Source of the DNA: DUPH01 sp035449085
GTDB taxonomy: Bacteria > Verrucomicrobiota > Kiritimatiellia > RFP12 > UBA1067
Reading direction: 5' to 3'
NCBI GenBank assembly: GCA_035449085.1
Contig: DAOTKE010000178.1
Span: forward strand, 1-5,290
DNA: 5,290 nucleotides
A program made the translations under genes and the position numbers. Each line of letters starts with the position of its first letter. Within the stretch, counting starts at the first letter, position 1. Below the pieces are notes generated by a model that did no database searches, had not been told where the DNA came from, and worked only from the letters and a program-made list of their open reading frames with translations. Of this stretch, positions 1-5,290 are shown piece by piece.

Positions 1-657
1 GGCCACGTCGTTCTCGAACGTGAAATCGGTGATGGTGTGCGCGCCGTAGGAGCCGCCGACGCCGGCAGCAAATCCGACATATGCCTCGTCCGCGCCGACC
101 TCATCGGCGAGATTCACGGCATAGGTTTGCGCGTGCCGGAACAGGCGGTCAGGGCGTTCGACCTCAACACCCAGTGTTCCCGCTCCGTCATAACGGACGG
201 TCACCTGCCAAGGGGCCCCGCTGTTGTCAAAACTCGGCAACACGGTATTGGTGACTGTCCAGAGGCCGCCTTGACCGAGGGTGAGCCGGCGGTAACTGGT
301 GTAACCGATCAGGCCGATGGCGACAGAATTACTGATGCCGGGGATGCCGGTTGAGGTTTGATAACCCGCATTCAGAGCCGTGCCCGCGAGTGCGGCTGTG
401 CCGCGCGAGTCGTTCTGGATGATGAACGCCACACCATCGGCTGGCGTGGTCGTCTGCGCGAAGACGCGATAGGTGAAGCGGGCGGTCCACGGGCCGGTGA
501 CTGCGCGTTTACGTGTCAGCCAGGCACTGCCGGCGCCTGGGTTTGTACTCAGGTCGTATGTAAGACGCAGATGGCCGTCGGTACGACCGGCTTGGGCGAT
601 GCCCCCGAAGGTCCAGTTGTCGGAGTGGGAGGCGAGCGAAGGCGCTTTCAGCAGGAG
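1..657 (-). other. L-type lectin-like domain of gene B
   Basis: From about residue 603 the protein reads DNWTFGG, RTDGHLRLTYD, GSAWLTRKRAV, GPWTARFTYRVFA, PADGVAFIIQNDSRG (Asp676), NSVAIGLIGY, VTVRYDGAGTLGVEVERPD, DEAYVGFAAGVGGSYG, then TITDFTFE. This matches lectin 1 of gene A motif for motif. The glycine loop is altered (ALAGTALNAGY in place of ALGGVGGHLGY), and the metal-strand acidic residues are missing here too. The domain appears essentially complete at the window edge, and the protein continues past it. Confidence 0.75.
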
Positions 658-2463
658 GGTATCCGTCAAGACAGGCGTGACGTTCAGCACGTTGGCGCCA
701 GAAACCTGTAGAGACGCGCCGGGCAACACGGTGATCGGCGCGGTTGTTGCCGGCGCGACATTGACGGCATCGGCCGCGAGCGCGAGCGTGCCCGCGGCGA
801 CCGTGACCGGGACTTGCGGCGGCGGAAGGGCCAGCGTGCCCGGCCCGGTTTTTGTGATCGCCCCGCCCGTGCCGGACGGTTTGAGAGCCGGACCGATCCA
901 GCCGTATGTGCTGACATCGACCGTCAGCCCGCCGGAACCGACAAACAGGCTGTGGCTGCCGGTGAACCAGTCGGCCGAACGCGTGGCGGTGCGCTGCTTG
1001 AGCGTCGCATTGTCGAAGGTCACGCTGCCCTCAGTGTTGCCGCCTGCGGTGGCATTGACTGGCGAACCGTCGAGTTCAAGCACGCTGCCGCCTTTGTAGA
1101 TCACCTTTCCGCCGCGCGCCACACGCATCAGGTAGGCCCGGTTGGTGGAGGCCGAGTCGAACGTGACCGTCATATCGGCATCATACGAGGGTGAGACGAT
1201 CAGGCCACGGTCGCTGGTCTGATGATCGGAAATAAAAGTTGATCCGTTGACGACGTCGACCGTGCCGGTGGCCCTATTGTGCTCGCCGAGAAAGATGGAG
1301 CCGTTGACTTTAAGGGTGGAGCCGCCGTCGATACGCAGCCAAGGACGACAGCGATGGTCGGGCTCCCCTTGCGCGTTGGACATGACAAAACCCGATCCCT
1401 CCATGGTGACGGTCGCCCCGCCGTCAATAATCATTCCGGGCGACTGAGGCGATGCGGAGGTGCCGGTTCCGCGGCCGATCGTGAAAAAGTCGTTGATGAA
1501 ACGGTGGTAACCGCCGTTGATTTCAAGTGTCGGCGAATAGAGGCTGCGGCAGCCGACCCAGCCGGCCTGGATGACGTTGGTCTGGCCGGGCGCGCCGAGG
1601 CGCACGGTGCCACGCTCAATAGTGAAACGGTTGTTGCCGTTCGTGAGGATGCCGTCCTCATCGAAGGCAAGGACGCCAGAAGCCCCGCCGTAATAGTTCA
1701 GGCCGATGGTCTGCGCGCCGGGAAACGTGAAGGCGACGGTGCCGGGACCGGTCTTGACGAACGCGCCCCCTTCGGTGCGGACCTGACCGGAGACGGTGAG
1801 CGTGGCGGCGGGATCGGTGATGTCGATGACCGCGGCGCGGTTCGTGGCAGCCTGCACACCGGCGCGCAGCGTGAGGTCGCGGGCGAAGGCGGCGGATGGC
1901 CCGGTGTAGCGGAAGGCCCCCTCGCCGAGGACGACAGGCTCGCTGCTCATGCCGAGCGCAGCGAGATCGGCGAACGACACGATGCCGCGGATATGGTTGA
2001 AGGGGCCGGTAAAGGAGTTGGCCCCGTTGAGCGCGAACTGGCCACCCGTGAGGGTGAGACCGCCTGCACCGTCAATGTCGCCGTCAAGCGCGAGAACGGT
2101 GCCCGGTGCCGTCGTGACATCCGTATTGCCGCCCAGCGTCAGCGGCAGACCGACGATATGGTTGTTGTCCAATACCGTGATGAACCCCGCCGCGTCGAGC
2201 GCCAGCGTGTTGCCGGCGAGGATGTAGCCCGCGCCGCCGAGCTGCAGCCCGCGCAGCGTGAGCGCTTCCATGTCGTTGTTCACCGTACCGCCACCGGCAG
2301 TAAAGGTGGCGGTCGCGCCGCTCCCTTCGGCCACAGTCTCATCCTGCCAGTTGGCTGTGTCACTCCACACGCCGCCGCCCGGCGCGACCCAGGTGCCGTC
2401 CGCAGCCGACAGCGTCATCGCCGCACCAAATGCGGCCAAGCTTGTCACGATGAGGGGTCTCAT
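1..2463 (-). CDS. Secreted beta-strand-repeat / beta-helix protein with L-type lectin-like domain (gene B; C-terminus beyond the window)
   Basis: Translating the minus strand from the ATG at 2461-2463 gives 821 uninterrupted codons down to base 1, so the gene is open at its 3' end. Residues 1-21 are a signal peptide (MRPLIVTSLAAFGAAMTLSAA), with likely cleavage after Ser-Ala-Ala. Next comes a W-rich start typical of passenger-type repeat proteins (DGTW, VWSDTANW). Autotransporter-type beta-strand repeats follow at about 131-165, 231-290 (FVKTGPGTVAFT) and 531-565 (ITKTGPGTLALP). A GG-rich beta-helix-like region spans about 313-412, and an L-type lectin-like domain runs from about 603 to the edge. 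The start is firm: it has a good ribosome binding site, and no other start codon lies between it and the stop of gene A. No enzymatic motif is visible. The protein is probably exported by Sec and acts outside the cytoplasmic membrane as a stalk carrying a lectin fold. Its anchoring and full length are unknown. Confidence 0.9.
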   Translation of the reverse strand, partial: MRPLIVTSLAAFGAAMTLSAADGTWVAPGGGVWSDTANWQDETVAEGSGATATFTAGGGTVNNDMEALTLRGLQLGGAGYILAGNTLALDAAGFITVLDNNHIVGLPLTLGGNTDVTTAPGTVLALDGDIDGAGGLTLTGGQFALNGANSFTGPFNHIRGIVSFADLAALGMSSEPVVLGEGAFRYTGPSAAFARDLTLRAGVQAATNRAAVIDITDPAATLTVSGQVRTEGGAFVKTGPGTVAFTFPGAQTIGLNYYGGASGVLAFDEDGILTNGNNRFTIERGTVRLGAPGQTNVIQAGWVGCRSLYSPTLEINGGYHRFINDFFTIGRGTGTSASPQSPGMIIDGGATVTMEGSGFVMSNAQGEPDHRCRPWLRIDGGSTLKVNGSIFLGEHNRATGTVDVVNGSTFISDHQTSDRGLIVSPSYDADMTVTFDSASTNRAYLMRVARGGKVIYKGGSVLELDGSPVNATAGGNTEGSVTFDNATLKQRTATRSADWFTGSHSLFVGSGGLTVDVSTYGWIGPALKPSGTGGAITKTGPGTLALPPPQVPVTVAAGTLALAADAVNVAPATTAPITVLPGASLQVSGANVLNVTPVLTDTLLLKAPSLASHSDNWTFGGIAQAGRTDGHLRLTYDLSTNPGAGSAWLTRKRAVTGPWTARFTYRVFAQTTTPADGVAFIIQNDSRGTAALAGTALNAGYQTSTGIPGISNSVAIGLIGYTSYRRLTLGQGGLWTVTNTVLPSFDNSGAPWQVTVRYDGAGTLGVEVERPDRLFRHAQTYAVNLADEVGADEAYVGFAAGVGGSYGAHTITDFTFENDVA
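769..873 (-). repeat. Autotransporter-associated beta-strand repeat in gene B
   Basis: Residues 531-565 read GTGGAITKTGPGTLALP, then a short proline-rich turn and VTVAAGTLALAADAV. This is the same repeat family as the unit in gene A, with the central Y-x-GGT part replaced by PPPQVP. It sits just before the lectin domain. Weaker members are at residues 131-165 and 231-290. Confidence 0.75.
1228..1527 (-). repeat. Beta-helix-like GG repeats in gene B
   Basis: Residues 313-412 contain roughly 30-residue units opening with Leu/Met-x-Ile-Asp/Asn-Gly-Gly: LEINGGYHRF (313), MIIDGGATVTM (344) and LRIDGGSTLKV (376), with a weaker VVNGSTF (404). Each is followed by a Phe-centred strand (FFTIGRG, GFVMSNAQ, IFLGEHN). 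The spacing fits one coil of a beta-solenoid per unit. The exact fold is inferred. Confidence 0.6.
2401..2463 (-). other. Signal peptide coding region of gene B
   Basis: Residues 1-21 have one positive charge (Arg2), a short hydrophobic Leu/Ile/Val/Ala core (residues 4-18), and a small-residue c-region, Ser19-Ala20-Ala21, before Asp22-Gly23. This fits signal peptidase I cleavage after Ala21. There is no lipobox cysteine, so it does not look like a lipoprotein signal. It has no twin arginine, so export by Sec is the natural reading. Confidence 0.8.
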
Positions 2464-2484
2464 AGTCTCTCCTTTTTGAAACGC
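2464..2484 (-). promoter_or_regulatory. Intergenic gap with ribosome binding site for gene B
   Basis: The 21 bases between the TAA of gene A and the ATG of gene B contain AAGGAG (complement of 2469-2474), five bases before the ATG. This is a strong Shine-Dalgarno match at workable spacing and fixes the start of gene B. The gap is too short for a separate promoter or a hairpin terminator, which argues for one transcript covering both genes. The gap is exactly seven codons long, so the two genes lie in the same reading frame. Confidence 0.85.
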
Positions 2485-5290
2485 TTATTTTAGGAACATC
2501 ATCGAGCCGACCGGCGGATAGGTCACGACCAGCGTGCCGGGGCCTGCGATCCACGCCGCCTTCTCCGCCGTGTAGACCCCGCCGGGCATCAGCACGCCAT
2601 CCACGCTGAGCGTATGCACATACTGTTTGCCGGTGAAGGTCAGTCCGAGCGTCGCGCCGGATGTCACATGCAGGTCGGTCGAACGTGGTAAGTGTGCCGC
2701 GTCGAGCGCCAGCGTGCCCGCCTCGATCCGTGTGCCGCCGGCGTAGTCGGCCGTCGCACCCGCGAGCGTCAACGTGCCCGTACCGCGTTTCGTGAGGCTT
2801 TCACCGCCGGTCAGGTCGCTGATCGCCAGTGTGCAGCCGGCATCGATGTCAAACGCAGCGTCGCCAGCCAGCGCCGGGGCATTGAGTACGAGTGTGCCTG
2901 GCTCGCGCGAGGCGTTCACGCGGAGTGTCGCATCGTCGCCGATCTCCGTTGCTGTGAGCCGGAATTGGCGGTCGGGCAACGATGTGTCGAGCGTGACCGT
3001 GTTGGTCGAAGCGTCGGGCAGGATCAACTTGGCGAGATAGTCCTGACCGGAGGCGGCGTCGGCTGGCTCATCATACGTGACGCGGAAATCACGCACGAAC
3101 AACTCCTGATAGGAACCGCCGGTGCCGCTGCCGAACCCGATATAGGCCTCCGTGTCCTGCACGTCCGTAACCAGATTGATGTCGGTGAAGGTGTTGGTGA
3201 CAACCGTCCCGTCATGCGCCATGATGGAGGAGAGCGTTCCGGAGGCAGGCTCGTAGCGGAGCGTGAAGGCGGTCTCGGAGCCTTTGATAATCTTTGCCGG
3301 CAGGTAACTCTGAGCGGTACCCGTGTTCCAAGCACCGTTACGGCCGATACATGTCTTATACAACATATTTTCTGAGTGGCTCGGATAGAAGCACCAACGC
3401 ACTCCGAAACTCTTGGGGATCGCGTTGAAACCGCTCTCTGCGGTTGTGCCTGCGGCGAGTCCGAGCCGCTGCGGAGAATTGTGCAGGAAGAAGCTGAAAC
3501 CGTCGGCGGGACTCGTGGTGCTCTTGCCGATGAACAGCTTGAAGGTTGCGGTCCACGGGACTGCGATAGGCATGCGACGGGCCGACATGGCGGTGCCGGT
3601 GAAATAGGTCTGGTATTCACAGATCTTGAACGTGCCGTCGCAACCGCCGAGCCGCGTGTCGCTGAAGATCCAGTCACCCCCGCTGTTGATCGAGGAGAGC
3701 GGCTCTTCCGACGCCTTGCCGAGCACCAGGCCTCCCTGCTCCAGACGGAGCACGATATTGGAGGTCGGCCGGTCGTTGTCGCCCATCAGCCCCAGGGCGG
3801 CCGCGCCGCGCTTGATGAGTGTGCCGCTGCCACTCATCGTGTCGAACGCGACATACGCAGGCAGCGCCTCGTCTTTCAGCGGTGCCGCAGTGAAGGAGAA
3901 GTCGCTCACGATGTTTTCGGCAGAGAGGCCGCCCGTGTAGGCGCCGAACCCAATAAACGCCGAGGAGGCGCCGACGGCATTCTGGATACTCACGCCGGTG
4001 AAGACATTGGTGGCGGCGCCGGCGGCCTGCTCAGTGATGACCGTCAAGGTCCGCGCCTCCGCGTCATGGCGGATACTCATGCGGGCGGGGCCTCCGGTCA
4101 CCAGGTTGACGGGGGTCAGGTCCGTGCTCGCGACCACGATGACCCCATTGGTGTACATCTTGAGCTGAGTGGTACGGATCGCGCCTTCATAGTAGCGCCA
4201 CATGAGCGCAAAGCCCGGATTGGGCGTGTGCGTGGTGCTGGACGGTGACTGACCCTGCAGGGTAAACGTCACGTAGTCGGCCGGCGGGGTCGTTTTTTCC
4301 CCGATGTCGTAATTGAATGTTGCGGTCCACGAGTGCGCCACCGGATAGGCGTTGGTGGTGAAAACAGAGCCGGGGCTGTTAGTGGCGTTGGCCGAAACGG
4401 CGACATGCCCCGGAGCTTTCCAGGACGCCTTGCCATTCAATTGCCAGAGCCCCTCGTCAAGCAGCACGGGCTCGGGCAAGGGAGCTGCAAGCGACTGCGG
4501 CGTCTCGAGATTCAGGACCGTCTGGTCGCCGTAGGTCAGCTCCCCGAGAACAAAGCCGCGTTGAACGGGTGAAGCCGCGGCTACGGCGTTCAGCGTTTCG
4601 TCGGCGGCTAGTGCGATCCGGCCACCGGTACGGCTGTACGTCGGCAGTTTGTAACCGCCTTCAAACGTGACGTCTGAGATCGAATGCTGGCCCTGGCGGG
4701 AGGCTGTGCTGCCGGTGAAACCGAAGAAGGCCTCGTTGCCCTCAACCTCCGTGGGCACGTCTACACGCCATGCGTAGCGGTAAACCGGTGATCCGGGGCG
4801 GTCGATGAACACGGCCAGTTCTCCCACACCGTCGTAACTGACCGTGATCAGGCTCTTGACCGGCTGCAGCGCCAATTTGGGAAGCCCAGCCTGAAACGAG
4901 CGCGAGTCAACGAACGCGCCTTGACGCCCGAAACGGATCTGGTGACCGGTGACGTTCAGTCCGACGGCCACGGAATTGGTGATCTTTTCGGTGTCACCTC
5001 CCGTGTATCCCAGATGGCCACCGACGCCCCCAAGGGCCGACATGCCGCGCGGATCGTTGTGGAAGACAAGGGTGACGCCGTCGGCCGGGTCGGTGCCGAG
5101 TGCCCAGCAGGTGTAACCGAATCGGACGGTCCAGGGGGCATTGACAGCGACCTTGTGCTGGAGATAAGCGGCGCCGCGTGCGTTCTGGAGAGCGTTCCAC
5201 TTGCCGCTTTCGCGCGTGAGCTGGATATAGCCATCGGCACGGCGCATCGTATTGTTGGTGATCACCCAGAAGCCGGGGGTTGAAGAAAAA
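2485..5290 (-). CDS. Multi-lectin, beta-strand-repeat extracellular protein (gene A; N-terminus beyond the window)
   Basis: This gene encodes a large, probably secreted protein with 934 residues visible, numbered here from the first complete codon at 5289. The order is: L-type lectin-like domain about 1-211; beta-rich linker 212-275; second lectin-like domain about 276-469; a degenerate autotransporter-type repeat 486-523 (GSGTLIKRG...GGLVLG); third lectin-like domain about 532-742; a beta-rich stretch; a canonical beta-strand repeat 829-863 (SLTKRGTGTLTLAG...YAGGTRIEAGTLALD); and a C-terminal module (DGV-x3-GGVYTAE, then GPGTLVV) ending in GSMMFLK and TAA. A GTG at 5263-5265 could pass for a start. 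It lies inside lectin 1, and the frame stays open upstream (FSSTPGFW) to the window edge, so the real start and any signal peptide lie outside. No catalytic motif, transmembrane segment, autotransporter barrel, LPXTG or PEP-CTERM tail is visible. Gene B follows 21 bases downstream. Glycan binding or adhesion is inferred from the fold; the ligand is unknown. Confidence 0.9.
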   Translation of the reverse strand, partial: FSSTPGFWVITNNTMRRADGYIQLTRESGKWNALQNARGAAYLQHKVAVNAPWTVRFGYTCWALGTDPADGVTLVFHNDPRGMSALGGVGGHLGYTGGDTEKITNSVAVGLNVTGHQIRFGRQGAFVDSRSFQAGLPKLALQPVKSLITVSYDGVGELAVFIDRPGSPVYRYAWRVDVPTEVEGNEAFFGFTGSTASRQGQHSISDVTFEGGYKLPTYSRTGGRIALAADETLNAVAAASPVQRGFVLGELTYGDQTVLNLETPQSLAAPLPEPVLLDEGLWQLNGKASWKAPGHVAVSANATNSPGSVFTTNAYPVAHSWTATFNYDIGEKTTPPADYVTFTLQGQSPSSTTHTPNPGFALMWRYYEGAIRTTQLKMYTNGVIVVASTDLTPVNLVTGGPARMSIRHDAEARTLTVITEQAAGAATNVFTGVSIQNAVGASSAFIGFGAYTGGLSAENIVSDFSFTAAPLKDEALPAYVAFDTMSGSGTLIKRGAAALGLMGDNDRPTSNIVLRLEQGGLVLGKASEEPLSSINSGGDWIFSDTRLGGCDGTFKICEYQTYFTGTAMSARRMPIAVPWTATFKLFIGKSTTSPADGFSFFLHNSPQRLGLAAGTTAESGFNAIPKSFGVRWCFYPSHSENMLYKTCIGRNGAWNTGTAQSYLPAKIIKGSETAFTLRYEPASGTLSSIMAHDGTVVTNTFTDINLVTDVQDTEAYIGFGSGTGGSYQELFVRDFRVTYDEPADAASGQDYLAKLILPDASTNTVTLDTSLPDRQFRLTATEIGDDATLRVNASREPGTLVLNAPALAGDAAFDIDAGCTLAISDLTGGESLTKRGTGTLTLAGATADYAGGTRIEAGTLALDAAHLPRSTDLHVTSGATLGLTFTGKQYVHTLSVDGVLMPGGVYTAEKAAWIAGPGTLVVTYPPVGSMMFLK
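2701..2805 (-). repeat. Autotransporter-associated beta-strand repeat in gene A
   Basis: Residues 829-863 match the well-known repeat consensus L-x-K-x-G-x-GTL-x-L-x-G followed by Y-x-GGT-x-I-x-x-GTL-x-L almost perfectly. In other proteins such units stack as coils of a right-handed beta-solenoid in exported passenger domains. It is followed only by about 70 residues, with no outer-membrane barrel. Confidence 0.85.
3064..3696 (-). other. L-type lectin-like domain 3 of gene A (cysteine-containing)
   Basis: Residues 532-742 show the same pattern: GDWIFSDTRLGG, GTAMSARRMPI then VPWTATFKLFIG, SPADGFSFFLHNSP with Asp596, KSFGVRWCFYP, and the closing strands AYIGFGSGTGG and DFRVTYDEP. It is closest to lectin 2 (WTATF, two shared TNxFT turns, GFG-x2-TGG). 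It carries four cysteines (550, 557, 633, 647), which are absent from the other lectins in the window and could form disulfides in an exported protein. Confidence 0.7.
3883..4464 (-). other. L-type lectin-like domain 2 of gene A (divergent)
   Basis: Residues 276-469 keep the frame of the fold: GLWQLNGKASW at the start, GSVFTTNAYPV then HSWTATFNYDIG, a final-strand signature FIGFGAYTGG, then DFSFT. The sugar-site motif is changed: P-A-D-Y replaces P-A-D-G (Asp338, Tyr339), and the stretch that should hold the glycine loop is shortened to SSTTHTPNPGFALMWRYYEG. The domain is shorter than its neighbours. It may be structural rather than sugar-binding, although this is inference. Confidence 0.65.
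4657..5289 (-). other. L-type lectin-like domain 1 of gene A
   Basis: Residues 1-211 of the visible protein carry the marks of bacterial L-type (legume-like) lectin folds: a first strand with GFW, GAAYL followed by PWTVRFGY, the PADGVTLVFHNDPRG motif with Asp70, a Gly loop GGVGGHLGY (87-95), NSVAVGLNV, VSYDGVGELAVFIDRPG, and a final strand FFGFTGS...SISDVTFE. In legume lectins the A-D-G Asp and the GG loop contact sugar, and both are kept here. The Glu and Asp of the legume metal strand (VAVEFDT type) appear as Gly and Asn. It resembles the gene B lectin more than the two lectins that follow it. Confidence 0.75.

Noticed and set aside
482..490. Short DNA repeat gcggtccac, also at 3549 and 4322
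   Set aside because: It encodes the conserved W-T-A of the lectin strand in each domain. It reflects shared protein ancestry, not a separate DNA element.
1279..2493. Plus-strand open frame of 404 codons opposite gene B
   Set aside because: It sits in the frame whose codon boundaries coincide with gene B. It is open because gene B rarely uses TTA, CTA or TCA, the complements of stop codons. Its product has no recognisable domain and an Arg/Gly/Ala/Asp-rich shadow composition, while the minus strand has a signal peptide, Shine-Dalgarno sequence and known repeats.
3376..4248. Plus-strand open frame of 290 codons opposite gene A
   Set aside because: It has the same codon-register antisense origin, shows no domain or ribosome binding site of note, and lies across two well-supported lectin domains on the minus strand. 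The other plus-strand frames (for example 2692-3375 and 473-1099) fail likewise.
5263..5265. GTG as the start of gene A, giving a complete 926-residue protein
   Set aside because: It falls inside the first strand of a lectin domain (GFWVITNN), has no signal peptide after it, and the frame continues open to the window edge.

Overview
The window is almost entirely coding on the minus strand. It holds two large tandem genes for secreted repeat proteins, and both run off a window edge. The GC-rich composition and the protein style suggest a member of the Verrucomicrobiota / Kiritimatiellota / Lentisphaerota group. That style means autotransporter-type beta-strand repeats of the K-x-G-x-GTL-x-L form mixed with L-type (legume-like) lectin folds, many Thr-Asn-Val/Thr turns, and no enzymatic motifs. 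The taxonomic placement is inferred from style, because no marker gene is present.

Layout, in transcription order (right to left). Gene A (5290 to 2485) enters the window already inside a lectin domain. Its 934 visible residues read lectin 1, linker, lectin 2, a short beta-strand repeat, lectin 3, a beta-rich stretch with a canonical autotransporter-associated beta-strand repeat, and a short C-terminal module ending at a TAA. A 21-base gap (2464-2484) carries a strong Shine-Dalgarno sequence. Gene B (2463 to 1) then starts with an ATG and a clear signal peptide. It continues through beta-strand repeats and a Gly-Gly-rich beta-helix-like region of roughly 30-residue units, reaches a fourth lectin domain, and leaves the window at base 1 without a stop. 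I translated all 821 codons of gene B by hand and found no stop or frameshift.

How they may work together: the two genes are co-directional, separated by 21 bases with no room for a promoter or terminator, and share the same domain kit, so they are probably co-transcribed paralogues. Both look like long, rigid extracellular stalks of beta-solenoid repeats that display lectin-like beta-sandwich modules, plausibly for glycan binding, adhesion or cell-surface structure. The ligand, anchoring route and secretion partner cannot be read from this window.

I see no tRNA, rRNA, CRISPR array, insertion sequence or recognisable promoter or terminator. The long plus-strand open frames are antisense shadows of the two genes.
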